Source: Pseudomonas sp. Q1-7
Lineage (GTDB): Bacteria > Pseudomonadota > Gammaproteobacteria > Pseudomonadales > Pseudomonadaceae
Assembly: GCF_028010285.1 (NCBI RefSeq)
Contig: NZ_CP116304.1
Coordinates: forward strand, 4,232,501 to 4,296,500
Direction: 5' to 3'
Length of the DNA: 64,000 bases
Made by a program: the position numbers and the translations under genes. The stretch's first letter is position 1. Every line of letters begins with the position of its first letter. The notes under the pieces are model-generated. The model did no database searches and was not told where the DNA came from. It saw nothing but the letters and a program-made list of their open reading frames with translations. Positions 8,856-17,762 of the stretch are shown here, piece by piece.

Positions 8856-11749
8856 GTCGCCTTCCCGCCCCCATGGGGCTGCTGATCGATCGCGACCAGC
8901 CGCTCCGCTTCAGTTTCGACGACACGGATTACCAGGGTTTTGCCGGCGACAGCATCGCCAGCGCCCTGCTCGCCAACGGCCGCTGGCTGCTCTCGCGCTC
9001 GTTCAAGTACCACCGTCCGCGCGGCCCGTTGACCATGGCCGGGCAGGACGCCAACACCCTGGTGCAACTGCCGGACGAACCCAACGTGCTGGCCGATGCC
9101 CAGCCGCTTCGCTCCGGGCTCAGCGTTACCGGACAGAACTTCAATGGCTCGCTGGACAACGACCGCGATGCCTACCTCGGCAAGTTCTCCAAGTTCATGC
9201 CGGTGGGTTTTTACTACCGCTCCTTCTACAAACCCAAGGGCATGTGGAAAGTCTGGGAACCGCTGATCCGCAAGAAGGCTGGCCTCGGCGTGCTCGATCT
9301 GAACGTCAAGCCGCAGTACTACGACAAGGCATACCTCTTCGTTGATATCGCCATCGTCGGTGCAGGCCCAGCCGGGTTATCTGCCGCACTCATCGCGGCC
9401 AATGCCGGCGCCAAGGTGCTGCTGATCGAGCAGCAACCGGTGCTGGGTGGCTCGCTCACCTACGCACGCTTCGACATCGAAGGCCGCCGCGCCGAAACCC
9501 TGCGCCGGGAACTGGTGTCCGCCGTAGAAGGCCACGCCAATATCCAGGTGCTGAAAGAAGCTACCTGCAACGCCTGGTTCACCGAAAACTATTTGCCGGT
9601 GATCCAGGGCCGTCGGATGTACAAGGTGCGGGCGAAGCAGTGCATCGTCAGCGCCGGTTCCTTCGACCAGCCGGTGGTGTTCCGCAACAACGACCTGCCT
9701 GGCGTCATGCTGGCGAGCGCCGCCCAGCGCCTGATGAAGCTGTACGCCGTGAAACCCGGCAAACGCGCCGTGGTGCTCACCGGCAACGACGACGGTTACC
9801 TGGCCGCCCTTGACCTCGCCGAACAAGGTGTACAAGTCGCGGCCCTGGTGGACATGCGCCAGCAGCCCGCCGATGCCGCGTTGAAAGTCGCCGTGGAGAA
9901 GCAAGGCATTGCCTGCCACCTTGGCAGCACTGTCTATGAAGCCCTGCACGAGAAAGGTATGCGCCATGTCAGCGGCGTGGATATCCGCCGCATCACCGCC
10001 CAGGGCCAGGTGGCCGCGCACGGGATGCAGCTTTCTTGTGACCTGCTGTGCATGTCGGCCGGCTACATGCCGGTGTACCAGCTGCTCTGCCAGGCCGGCG
10101 GCAAGCTGACCTATGACGAGCAACGTGCCGAGTTCGCCATCAGTGGCCTGCCGCAAGGCCTGACCATCGCCGGTTCGGTGAACGGCCGCCACAGCCTGGA
10201 CAATGTGCTGCTGGATGGCGCCCGCGTTGCCGCCCAAGCCGCCGAAGCCTTGGGACTGGACGCTGGCATCGGCGAAGCCGGGTTCAACGGCGAGGCGCGG
10301 GTCAACTTCGACTGGCCGATCTTCCCCCACCCCAAGGGCAAGGATTTCGTCGACTTCGACGAAGACCTGCAGGTACGTGACATCGTCAACGCCACCCGTT
10401 GCGGCTACCGCGACGTGCAGCTGGTCAAGCGCTTCTCCACCGTCGGCATGGGCCCGTCCCAGGGCCGCCATTCAGCGCTGCCCACCGCACGCCTGGTGGC
10501 CCTGGCCACCCGCCGCAGCATCAGCGAAACCGGCGTGACCACCGCACGGCCGCCGTTCGAGGCGGAAAAGCTCGCCCACGTCGCCGGTCGCGCATTCGAC
10601 CCGTACCGCCAGACCGCCATGCACAGTCGCCACGTGGCCGCCGGCGCCAAGCTGATGCCGGCCGGCATCTGGCAGCGTCCGGCGTTCTACGGCAAGGCCG
10701 AGGACCGCGAACGCTGTATGCAGGAAGAAGCCCGCCATGTGCGCGAGAAGGTTGGCCTGATCGACGTCTCCACCCTGGGCGGCCTCGACATACGCGGCCC
10801 GGATGCTGCCGAGCTGCTGGAGCGCATCTACACCCTGCCCTTCAAGAAGCAGCCGGTGGCACGCACCCGCTACGCGCTGATGACCAACGAGCATGGCGTG
10901 GTGATCGACGACGGCGTCTGCACCCGACTGGCCGACAACCACTTCTATGTCACCGCCACCACCAGCGGCGTCGACCGCATCTACCAACAGATGCTCAAGT
11001 GGAACGCCCAGTGGCGCCTCAACGTGGATATCGCCAACGTCACCGCCGCCCTGGCCGCAGTGAACCTGGCCGGGCCGCTGTCGCGCCGGGTCCTGGAAAA
11101 GCTCTGCGACGATGTCGACCTGTCCGCCGAAGGCTTCCCCTACCTCGCCGTACGCACCGGCACAGTGGCCGGCATTCCGGCGCGGCTGATGCGGGTCGGT
11201 TTCGTGGGTGAGCTGGGTTACGAAATCCACGTCCCCGCCCGCCATGGCGGCAAGCTGTGGGACGCGCTGATGACCGCCGGAACCGAGTTCGGCATCCGCC
11301 CCTTCGGTGTCGAGACCCAGCGCCTGCTGCGCCTGGAAAAAGGCCACGTGATCATCAGCCAGGATACCGACGGCATGACCCATCCGGGCGAGATCGACAT
11401 GGAATGGGCCATCGGCCGCAAGAAGGCCTTCTTCGTCGGCAAGCGCTCAATCGAGATCCTCGAAGCGCAACCGCTCAAGCGCAAACTGGTGGGCTTCACC
11501 CTGCCCAAGGGCAGCGCGCAGCCCCTGGAAGGTCACCTGGTGCTGAACGGCCCGGACATCAGCGGCAACGTCACCTCCTGCGAGTACTCCAGCACCCTCG
11601 GCCAGATCATCGGCCTGGCATATGCCGGCGCCGACCAGGCAGAACCGGGCAAGCGGATCCCGATCCGCGTCGAGGGCGGCCAGGTGGTGCAGGCCACCGT
11701 GGTGCAACTGCCCTTCTTCGATCCCGACAACAAGCGCCAGGAGCTCTGA
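8852..11749 (+). CDS. mgdC: N-methylglutamate dehydrogenase subunit C (sarcosine oxidase alpha-like)
   Basis: A 965-residue alpha subunit starting at ATG 8852 (MSRLPAPMGLLIDRDQ). In order it shows an N-terminal ferredoxin-like domain without iron ligands (about 10-100, with the SFKYHRPRGPLTM segment), a pyridine-nucleotide-disulfide-reductase-type Rossmann domain (IAIVGAGPAGLSAALIAANA, about 167-186), a second dinucleotide half, and a C-terminal GcvT-type THF-binding domain (about 590-960). That last domain captures the oxidised methyl carbon as 5,10-methylene-THF, which suits the upstream folD and purU. Length is normal for SoxA/MgdC. Separation from sarcosine oxidase rests on context. Confidence 0.86.
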   Translation: MSRLPAPMGLLIDRDQPLRFSFDDTDYQGFAGDSIASALLANGRWLLSRSFKYHRPRGPLTMAGQDANTLVQLPDEPNVLADAQPLRSGLSVTGQNFNGSLDNDRDAYLGKFSKFMPVGFYYRSFYKPKGMWKVWEPLIRKKAGLGVLDLNVKPQYYDKAYLFVDIAIVGAGPAGLSAALIAANAGAKVLLIEQQPVLGGSLTYARFDIEGRRAETLRRELVSAVEGHANIQVLKEATCNAWFTENYLPVIQGRRMYKVRAKQCIVSAGSFDQPVVFRNNDLPGVMLASAAQRLMKLYAVKPGKRAVVLTGNDDGYLAALDLAEQGVQVAALVDMRQQPADAALKVAVEKQGIACHLGSTVYEALHEKGMRHVSGVDIRRITAQGQVAAHGMQLSCDLLCMSAGYMPVYQLLCQAGGKLTYDEQRAEFAISGLPQGLTIAGSVNGRHSLDNVLLDGARVAAQAAEALGLDAGIGEAGFNGEARVNFDWPIFPHPKGKDFVDFDEDLQVRDIVNATRCGYRDVQLVKRFSTVGMGPSQGRHSALPTARLVALATRRSISETGVTTARPPFEAEKLAHVAGRAFDPYRQTAMHSRHVAAGAKLMPAGIWQRPAFYGKAEDRERCMQEEARHVREKVGLIDVSTLGGLDIRGPDAAELLERIYTLPFKKQPVARTRYALMTNEHGVVIDDGVCTRLADNHFYVTATTSGVDRIYQQMLKWNAQWRLNVDIANVTAALAAVNLAGPLSRRVLEKLCDDVDLSAEGFPYLAVRTGTVAGIPARLMRVGFVGELGYEIHVPARHGGKLWDALMTAGTEFGIRPFGVETQRLLRLEKGHVIISQDTDGMTHPGEIDMEWAIGRKKAFFVGKRSIEILEAQPLKRKLVGFTLPKGSAQPLEGHLVLNGPDISGNVTSCEYSSTLGQIIGLAYAGADQAEPGKRIPIRVEGGQVVQATVVQLPFFDPDNKRQEL

Positions 11750-11752
11750 GAC

Positions 11753-12322
11753 ATGACCAGCCTCAATCCCATCGAGCGCTGTGCGCTCATCGACCTGACC
11801 GACCTGCCGCGCGTGGGCTTTCGCGGCATCGACGCCGCCGTCTTCCTGAACCAACGCGGCTACCATCTGCCGGAGGCGCCCAACCGGGCGCTGACCCAGG
11901 AAGACGGTTCGCTGGTGGCGCGCCTGTCGCAAACCGAGTACCTGCTGCTGGGCAGCCTGGCCGACCGGGGCGAACGTATCGCTGCCGAGGAGACCGGCTG
12001 GCAACTCAGCGACCAGGGGAACTACCTGCTGCCGCGCCAGGACAGCCACGCCTGGCTGCAACTATCCGGTCGCCATGTTGCCGAGGTGATGGCCAAGCTC
12101 TGCGGCGTGGACCTGCGGCCGGAGGCCTTCCCCGTCGGAGCCGTGGCCCAAACCTCCGCGGCGCGGATCAACGTCATCGTGATCAACGCAGACACCGGTG
12201 AGCTGCCGCGCTTCCACATCCTCTGCGACCGCGCCTCCCTGGAGTACTTCCACGGCGCGATGCTGGATGCCATGGGTGAGTTCGGCGGACAGCCGGTGTC
12301 CATGGGCGCGCTGCTCTCGTAG
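11753..12322 (+). CDS. mgdD: N-methylglutamate dehydrogenase subunit D (sarcosine oxidase gamma-like)
   Basis: A 189-residue SoxG-family protein, last gene of the operon and separated from mgdC by only 3 bp. Family segments are RVGFRGIDAAVFLNQRGYHL, the QTEYLLLGSLADRGERI strand and the Trp-rich DSHAWLQLSGRHVAEVMAK. The gamma subunit completes the alpha-beta-gamma-delta complex and has weak resemblance to GcvT. It is followed by a GCCCAACGTTGGGC palindrome (12343-12356), which could end transcription although no T-run is present. Confidence 0.85.
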   Translation: MTSLNPIERCALIDLTDLPRVGFRGIDAAVFLNQRGYHLPEAPNRALTQEDGSLVARLSQTEYLLLGSLADRGERIAAEETGWQLSDQGNYLLPRQDSHAWLQLSGRHVAEVMAKLCGVDLRPEAFPVGAVAQTSAARINVIVINADTGELPRFHILCDRASLEYFHGAMLDAMGEFGGQPVSMGALLS

Positions 12323-12342
12323 ATTGCGCCAAGCCCGGCGAG

Positions 12343-12356
12343 GCCCAACGTTGGGC
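12343..12356. repeat. Palindrome after mgdD
   Basis: A perfect 14-bp palindrome GCCCAACGTTGGGC, 20 bp past the mgdD stop, followed by TTCGCTGCGCTCTGCGCC. Similar CCCAACGTTGGG intergenic elements recur in pseudomonads. It may be a mobile intergenic repeat or a weak terminator. Confidence 0.4.
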
Positions 12357-12390
12357 TTCGCTGCGCTCTGCGCCAACCACAAGAGCCCGC

Positions 12391-12765
12391 CTGACCGCCA
12401 TCGAGCCCCCCCCGGAGCGCGATGCCGACTACCGCGTGCCCGCCCTGCAACGTGGGCTCACCATCCTCGGCATGTGCACTGCGCGAACGCGCGCACTGAG
12501 CATGAACGACATGCCCGAGCGCCTGGGCGTCAGTCCCTCGGCCGTCTATCGCATCGTGCAGACGCGGGTCGACAAGAGTCGCTTGCAAAAAAAGTGGGCG
12601 CAATACCTTTGAGCAGCGCCCCCAGGTGATCCGTGACGGTTTTTCCAATCTGGCCAGCCGCGACATCATCGAAGTGGCCATGCCCTATCTCAATAACCTG
12701 CGCGACCCTACATCGCTGTCTTGCCAGTTGAGCATCCGTGAACACTACCGCATGGAGACTTCGAG
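12391..12765 (+). pseudogene. Broken IclR-family regulator gene
   Basis: One reading frame (12391-12612) encodes an IclR-type winged helix, with PALQRGLTILGM and MNDMPERLGVSPSAVYRIVQ, and then hits a stop at 12610. A different frame (from about 12611) resumes with PQVIRDGFSNLASRDIIEVA and LNNLRDPTSLSCQLSIREHY, the expected continuation of such regulators. About 20-25 residues between the halves are lost and the effector-domain remainder is absent after about 12765. The two halves in the right order show a deletion with frameshift followed by 3' loss. It lies just after mgdD; whether it once controlled this operon is inference. Confidence 0.75.
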
Positions 12766-13459
12766 ATCAGGGGAACGGTGGCCAGCCCCTAAACCCGGAC
12801 GGCAGCGCACAGCCATAATGCTGAAGTTGGCCCCTGGAGGGACGGTTATCTGAACTTCAGCGTTCAGGTTGACCCTTGCCACATGCCCAAAGATTAACGA
12901 TGACCAGTCGAGAACTGCTCATGTGTCTGTTGAGGCCTACTGAATGGACAAGGGGCTCTGGACTGCAGCGGTCAGCCTGTTCGAAGAAAGCTTGCAGGCC
13001 CAAGTAACCTTGCCAGGGATTGTTTCTTTCAAGGGCGTCAGGTTCATGACTCAATCTGCGCCTCGGTAGGTTCCCTCCTCATTGGGCGATGGCATTTTGA
13101 CCATCTAGCTCAAACCTTGACCACTACAACCGTCCCAACTCGCTCACAGCTTGAAATGGTGCGGGTTCCGTAGTAACTAGTGGCAGTTCGCCACAAAACG
13201 CCCAGGACGACGGCGTATCCCTTCAAGAAAAAGGAGTTTCTGGCAGCAATTCCTCCATATCGCATCCCTACTCGGGCCGGAACAGAGCTCTGTTTCGCAG
13301 CCCGGCTTCGGCACGCGCCTCGGAAGTACGTGAATCACTCCACCCGGCCGTTACGGTCGAGGTGGTTCAAGGGAAGTTGACGGCCCCCGGGCCGCAATGA
13401 ATTCAGCGGAGACGCTGGAAGTCGTCTGCGCACAGCGGACAGAAAGCAGAGGATAGGAA
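12766..13459. other. Long intergenic region, no gene recognised
   Basis: About 690 bp of lower-GC sequence between the IclR remnant and the envelope module. Short frames exist on both strands but none has a recognisable protein pattern or a good ribosome site. The last 100 bp should hold the promoter for the OmpA-domain gene, which has an AGAGG ribosome site. The loss of coding character right after the IclR remnant suggests a deletion or insertion junction here. Confidence 0.4.
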
Positions 13460-15001
13460 ATGTTCAGCTCGAATGTCATGCGGCCAACGGCGTTGGCAGT
13501 AGCAGTTGCGGTTGGCCTGAGTGGCTGCGCCACGATCGATAAGACCCTCGGTGAAAACTCCAGCAAGTTCGCATGCGGGGTAGGGGCTGTAGCGGGTGCC
13601 GTGCTCGTTGGCGGCATCGTCGCAGCCGCCGGCGGCGACTCAGGCCAGATCGCAGGCGGCGCCGCGGCGGGCGGTGCGCTGGGGTGCGCTGCCGGCTACT
13701 TCTACAAAAAACGGGTCGACCGCCTGAAAGCCGTTGCGGCTCAGGAAGGTCTGGAAGCCGAGGTCCGCGAGATCGAATTGGTGGACGCCAGCACTGGCAA
13801 GAAGGAGTCCGTAGGGGTCGAAGCCCAGGTCCAGGTGCAGGAGATGTTCCCGTCCGGCTCTTCGACCTTGACTCCCGAGGGCTATCGCAAGCTGACCACC
13901 CTAGCGCAAGAGTTCGGTCGTGAGCGTTCCAAGGCAGAGCCAGGTAAGCCTTCGAAAAAAGTCTTGGTGGTCGGCCACACCGACTCCACCGGTGGTGCAG
14001 AGATGAACCAACGGCTCTCTGAGGCTCGTGCCCGCGCCGTGGGCGATATCCTCGCCTCTGTTGGAATTCCCAAGGAGGACATCTACTACCAAGGTGCCGG
14101 TGCGTCGCGCCCAGTCGCCGACAACACCACCGAAGACGGCCGCGCAAAGAACCGCCGAGTCGAGTTTGTCGAAGTAGATAGCGAGCAGGTACTGGTCAAG
14201 CGTGTGCGGGACGAGCGCAGCAACTCCAAATACCTGGCCCATGGCACTGCATCCAAGCCTCAGGTCAAGCCAGTCTCCGCCAGCGCGGGCAAGTCAGCCC
14301 CGTCTACCAAGCCAGCAACAAGCGCACCGGTCGTGCTCGAGAGTCCGGCTGCGGACAGCCACCACGAAGCACCTGCCCTCCCCTCCACCCCGGCTTCGCC
14401 AGTTGTCATCCAACTGGACGGTAAGGGCGGTATCGACTTCGGCGGCCAGCCGGTAACGAGCACCCAGTCGCAGTTGGCGTCGAGAATTTCGCCGAAGAGT
14501 TCGACCTTCTCACTCATCAGCCCGGCCTATGCCAGCGCTCCGGTTACTTCGTGTGTGGGCGACCTGCCGCGAATCGATGGCGAAGTGAAAAACCTCGCTA
14601 CCGGTACGACGCTGAAGGACTTCAACACCAATGAGTTCTACCCAGGCCTTAACGGCGGGGTATGGGCCAGTAAGGTCAATGGCCACGTGGCTACCGTGGG
14701 CCCCGTTGGCATCCTCCGCGATGACGGACAGGTTGCCGTGGCTCCGAAGATGCAGTTCATCTCGAACTATGCCAGCTCGGCCAAGAAGCAGACCCCACTC
14801 ATCCAGTCGGTAGCCAACACCTACGAAGGCGAAACACAGATCCTGTATCGCGTCTTTGCCGTGGACCAGCAAAACACTCCGGTCTCCTGCATGGACATCG
14901 TGTTCGACAAGCGCGCCGGCTCGGCTGTAGCTGGCGAGATCTACTACCCGAAGAAGGGCGAAGCCTACGTCGCCTCCTTCAAGCCGCAGCTGTCGCGTTA
15001 A
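13460..15001 (+). CDS. OmpA-domain lipoprotein of unknown function
   Basis: A 513-residue exported lipoprotein. The signal peptide ends in the lipobox GLSGC with Cys23. A Gly/Ala-rich hydrophobic stretch follows (about 40-80, resembling the glycine-zipper region of outer-membrane lipoproteins), then an OmpA/MotB peptidoglycan-binding domain at about 118-237 (VVGHTDSTGGAEMNQRLSEA and the NRRVEF end). After a Pro/Ser/Ala-rich linker (about 260-345) comes a C-terminal domain of about 160 residues that I do not recognise, with two Cys. It is the first gene of a three-gene unit with 15014-16855 and 16925-17758. It most likely anchors an envelope complex to the cell wall. Confidence 0.8.
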   Translation: MFSSNVMRPTALAVAVAVGLSGCATIDKTLGENSSKFACGVGAVAGAVLVGGIVAAAGGDSGQIAGGAAAGGALGCAAGYFYKKRVDRLKAVAAQEGLEAEVREIELVDASTGKKESVGVEAQVQVQEMFPSGSSTLTPEGYRKLTTLAQEFGRERSKAEPGKPSKKVLVVGHTDSTGGAEMNQRLSEARARAVGDILASVGIPKEDIYYQGAGASRPVADNTTEDGRAKNRRVEFVEVDSEQVLVKRVRDERSNSKYLAHGTASKPQVKPVSASAGKSAPSTKPATSAPVVLESPAADSHHEAPALPSTPASPVVIQLDGKGGIDFGGQPVTSTQSQLASRISPKSSTFSLISPAYASAPVTSCVGDLPRIDGEVKNLATGTTLKDFNTNEFYPGLNGGVWASKVNGHVATVGPVGILRDDGQVAVAPKMQFISNYASSAKKQTPLIQSVANTYEGETQILYRVFAVDQQNTPVSCMDIVFDKRAGSAVAGEIYYPKKGEAYVASFKPQLSR

Positions 15002-15013
15002 AAGGAATAGCCA

Positions 15014-16855
15014 ATGCTCGAAGCAATCCGCACGTTTTTCACCCTCTACTGGCACATCGTCATTCCGCTTGTGGCTACTGTTTTCCTGGCCATCCCGGTC
15101 ATCGTCTACTGGTACGAGTTCCGGTACTGGTTGATGAAGGTCCGAATCGGCATGCCGTGGCGCGGCCGCATTGCCCACTGGGTGAAACACCCTGGCTCGA
15201 AGGATGAGCCCAGCTCCGACAACCCGAATGCTGTCGGCTTTTACGAGTCCGAGGCGCAGCTGTGCCGCCTATACGAGACCTATTACCGGAACCACCAACC
15301 CTCAGAAAGCCATTTCAAACGCTGCCAGGATTACCTGGGTAAGATCGACGAGGACGCGCGAAAAGAAAAAGGCATCCTGCTTTGGGGGCTCATCATTGCC
15401 CTCATGCTGATCGAGGCCACAGCCTTTGGTTTTGCCCTCGCCCCGTTCGCCCTGACCCTGGCCACACCGAACACCGCCATCGCCGGTGCCTTCGCGATCG
15501 GCCTGGTGATCTCGATCATCGGCCTGTTCCTGTCCGAGTTCGCGGGACGCCAGATGTACCTCAACAATGTGGTCGCCAAGATTCTCTCATTCGAGAACAT
15601 GCGCAGCGCGGGTTCGGCAGGCGACATGGTGCGAACTCACATCGTGACCATCGACAACACGAACGTCGACGATGACAAGCCGCATTACCAGCAGATGCTG
15701 AACCGCGTGAAGCTGCCGAAGGACGGTGAGAAGCCGGCCAAGCGCTTCGGCCTGATCATCGGCTATGCGGTATTCATCATCGGCCTGGCGATCGCTGCGT
15801 TCTGGGTACGCACCGAAACCCTGAACGCCCAGGAAGCAGACCTGATCGCGAACCCGCCGGCCGTTTCGCAGTCCGCCGATGACTTCCCGACCGCCAGCGA
15901 AGACGACTTCCCGATGCCGACCGACATGCAAGGCATCGCCAACGAAGCCGCCGGCAAGTCGGCCCAGGATCAAATCGACGCCCTGCACCGCGCATCGCTG
16001 GTGACCTTCGCCGTACTGAGCGGCCTGTTCATCTTCATCCAGCTGACCAGTACCTTCCTGGCCTACATCTACGGCTTCGCCGGCACATACTCGCGCGTGG
16101 CCTGGGAACTGATCCACAAGTTCTCCAGCGCCGATGACTTCGTGCGCTACCACGAAGCAAAGGCCCGTAATGTGGCCACCGACGCCCAGGAATCCCTCGG
16201 CAAACTGCAGACCTTGCAACTGAGCGTGTTCCGCGCCAACGGCACCGATCGCGAGCAGCTGAAAAAGGACAACATCAAGCGCACATTTAGCGTGTTCATT
16301 TCCGAGCAGGACAGCAAGCTGGCCTTCAAGCGCCAAAAGGAGGTCCTCGATAAGCTGGGCAACGACAGTCAGCAAGTGATCCGGTCTTACATCGAAAAGG
16401 CGATTGCCGATCTTCAGGCTGCCATCGCTACCGATGACAACGCGCGCATCCAGGAAATCATTCGCACTGCCCGCCCCCGCTTCGCGCAGATCAAGGACCC
16501 GGCACTTTTCCCGTTCAGGGACAAGTTCAACGGGATTGTCGAGATGTTCAGCGCCGACGTTAACCATCCCGCCGCTGCCCCGGCGTCTACTCCTGCTCCG
16601 GTAGTAGCCCCTGTAGCAGCCTCTCCAGTTGAGGAAGCAGTGCCCGTCCCTGCCGCTCCGGCTGTTCAGGCGGCACCAGCGGTTGCTTCGGCCCCGGCTG
16701 CCGGCGGATTCGATCCGTACCAGTTCGGTGACCTGACCGAGTTCCACGACGACGACCTGGCGTTCGTGGCTCAGCGCAAGGGTACGGACCTCGACACCAT
16801 TAAGCGTGCTCGCCGCCTGCAACTGCTGGACAAATCCAGCTCCCAACCGGCTTAA
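15014..16855 (+). CDS. Multi-pass inner-membrane protein of unknown function
   Basis: A 613-residue protein beginning 12 bp after the lipoprotein gene. Hydrophobic segments lie at about residues 12-34, 118-140, 156-175, 245-266 and 330-356, giving around five transmembrane helices. Between the fourth and fifth is an acidic stretch with a repeated DDFP motif (ADDFPTASEDDFPMPTDM). The region after 356 is a long, partly helical soluble domain, then a Pro/Ala/Val-rich linker (about 519-562) and a charged C-terminal tail. I recognise no family. The linker and tail look suited to binding partners, perhaps the neighbouring OmpA-domain lipoprotein and VWA-like protein. Confidence 0.75.
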   Translation: MLEAIRTFFTLYWHIVIPLVATVFLAIPVIVYWYEFRYWLMKVRIGMPWRGRIAHWVKHPGSKDEPSSDNPNAVGFYESEAQLCRLYETYYRNHQPSESHFKRCQDYLGKIDEDARKEKGILLWGLIIALMLIEATAFGFALAPFALTLATPNTAIAGAFAIGLVISIIGLFLSEFAGRQMYLNNVVAKILSFENMRSAGSAGDMVRTHIVTIDNTNVDDDKPHYQQMLNRVKLPKDGEKPAKRFGLIIGYAVFIIGLAIAAFWVRTETLNAQEADLIANPPAVSQSADDFPTASEDDFPMPTDMQGIANEAAGKSAQDQIDALHRASLVTFAVLSGLFIFIQLTSTFLAYIYGFAGTYSRVAWELIHKFSSADDFVRYHEAKARNVATDAQESLGKLQTLQLSVFRANGTDREQLKKDNIKRTFSVFISEQDSKLAFKRQKEVLDKLGNDSQQVIRSYIEKAIADLQAAIATDDNARIQEIIRTARPRFAQIKDPALFPFRDKFNGIVEMFSADVNHPAAAPASTPAPVVAPVAASPVEEAVPVPAAPAVQAAPAVASAPAAGGFDPYQFGDLTEFHDDDLAFVAQRKGTDLDTIKRARRLQLLDKSSSQPA

Positions 16856-16861
16856 GCCTGA

Positions 16862-16904
16862 CACCCGAGGCGGAGCCACATTAGGTGCAGCTCCACCTCG
16901 GGTG
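16862..16904 (+). promoter_or_regulatory. Intra-operon hairpin
   Basis: Two 15-base arms (16862-16876 and 16890-16904) match at 14 of 15 positions (CACCCGAGG-x-GGAGC and complement) around a 13-base loop. It is followed by ACAAAACC, not a T-run, so it is better read as an mRNA processing or stability element than as a terminator. It precedes the CTGGAGG ribosome site of the next gene. Confidence 0.55.
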
Positions 16905-16924
16905 ACAAAACCTCTGGAGGTACG

Positions 16925-17758
16925 ATGAAACTCAAGAGCCTGCTGCTCGCCCTGGTCTTCGCGCCGACCGCCCTGATGGCGGCGGAACGCAATGACCTGC
17001 CGAGCTGCTACTCCCTGGCCCGCATCGACGAGTTCCGCAGTGCGCCATCCGGCCGCATGCTGACCGTAGTGGTTGACCAAACCACCCCGCTGACCACCGA
17101 CCTGCAACGCACTGCCTGGGGCCACATCAAGCGCTTCATGCAGCCTGGCGACAAGATCCGCCTGTACTCCTTCAGCGCCTATCTGGAAGGCCACTACACC
17201 CGCCTGCAATTCGCCGGCGAGCTGGAAAAGCCGATCGCCGAGGAGGTGCTGGGTAACGTGCCCATGATGGCTACCCGCAAGTTCGACAGCTGCCTGAAGG
17301 GCCAGCCGGCCATGCTGTTCCAGCGCTTTGGAAAGGCCTTCGCCGGCACGATGGGCAAGTCGAGCTCGGACATTCCACGTAGCGAGATCCTCTTCAGCAT
17401 GAAGGCTGTCGCCGAAGACCTGAGTAAGGCCGAAAACGTCAATGAGCACGTCATCCTGCTCATGTCGGACATGCTGGAATACAGTGAATTCGGCAGTTTC
17501 TACCAGGCCAATGGCATCCGCCAGATCGATCCGAATGTCGAGATGGCCAAGGTCGAGAAACAACACCTGCTGACCGATTTCAACGGCGCACGTGTTTACG
17601 TCCACGGCGCGGCATTCGTTCCGACAGCGGCCAAAAATGGCTACCGCAGCGGCAAGATGATTCAGAACCTCGAAGGTTTCTGGCGCCTGTACTTCGAGAA
17701 GTCGAACGCCAGCCTTCAAGGCTTCGGTAACCCGGAGCTGACCCTGGCGGTCGAGTAA
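16925..17758 (+). CDS. Exported VWA-like protein of unknown function
   Basis: A 277-residue protein with a clear signal peptide (MKLKSLLLALVFAPTALMAA). The core resembles a von Willebrand A fold: a first strand ending in an Asp loop (MLTVVVDQTTPLTTD, about 44-58), a central strand-loop (VILLMSDMLEYSEFG, about 175-190) and a late VYVHGAAFVP strand. The metal-site loop is DxTxP rather than the classical DxSxS, so metal binding is doubtful. It closes the three-gene unit. Its terminator was directly downstream and is now split by a MITE. Function is unknown; a periplasmic sensor or adaptor for the OmpA-domain/membrane-protein pair is a guess. Confidence 0.7.
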   Translation: MKLKSLLLALVFAPTALMAAERNDLPSCYSLARIDEFRSAPSGRMLTVVVDQTTPLTTDLQRTAWGHIKRFMQPGDKIRLYSFSAYLEGHYTRLQFAGELEKPIAEEVLGNVPMMATRKFDSCLKGQPAMLFQRFGKAFAGTMGKSSSDIPRSEILFSMKAVAEDLSKAENVNEHVILLMSDMLEYSEFGSFYQANGIRQIDPNVEMAKVEKQHLLTDFNGARVYVHGAAFVPTAAKNGYRSGKMIQNLEGFWRLYFEKSNASLQGFGNPELTLAVE

Positions 17759-17762
17759 CCTC

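Noticed and set aside
7300-12322. Reading mgdABCD as ordinary sarcosine oxidase soxBDAG
   Set aside because: Possible on homology alone, but gmaS and mgsABC lie beside them under a shared motif, glyA and other glycine-betaine genes are absent here, and the delta subunit lacks the zinc ligands. Kept as the main alternative.
12857-13054. Minus-strand 65-codon open frame in the gap before the envelope module
   Set aside because: No ribosome site, no family resemblance and no partner; treated as chance.
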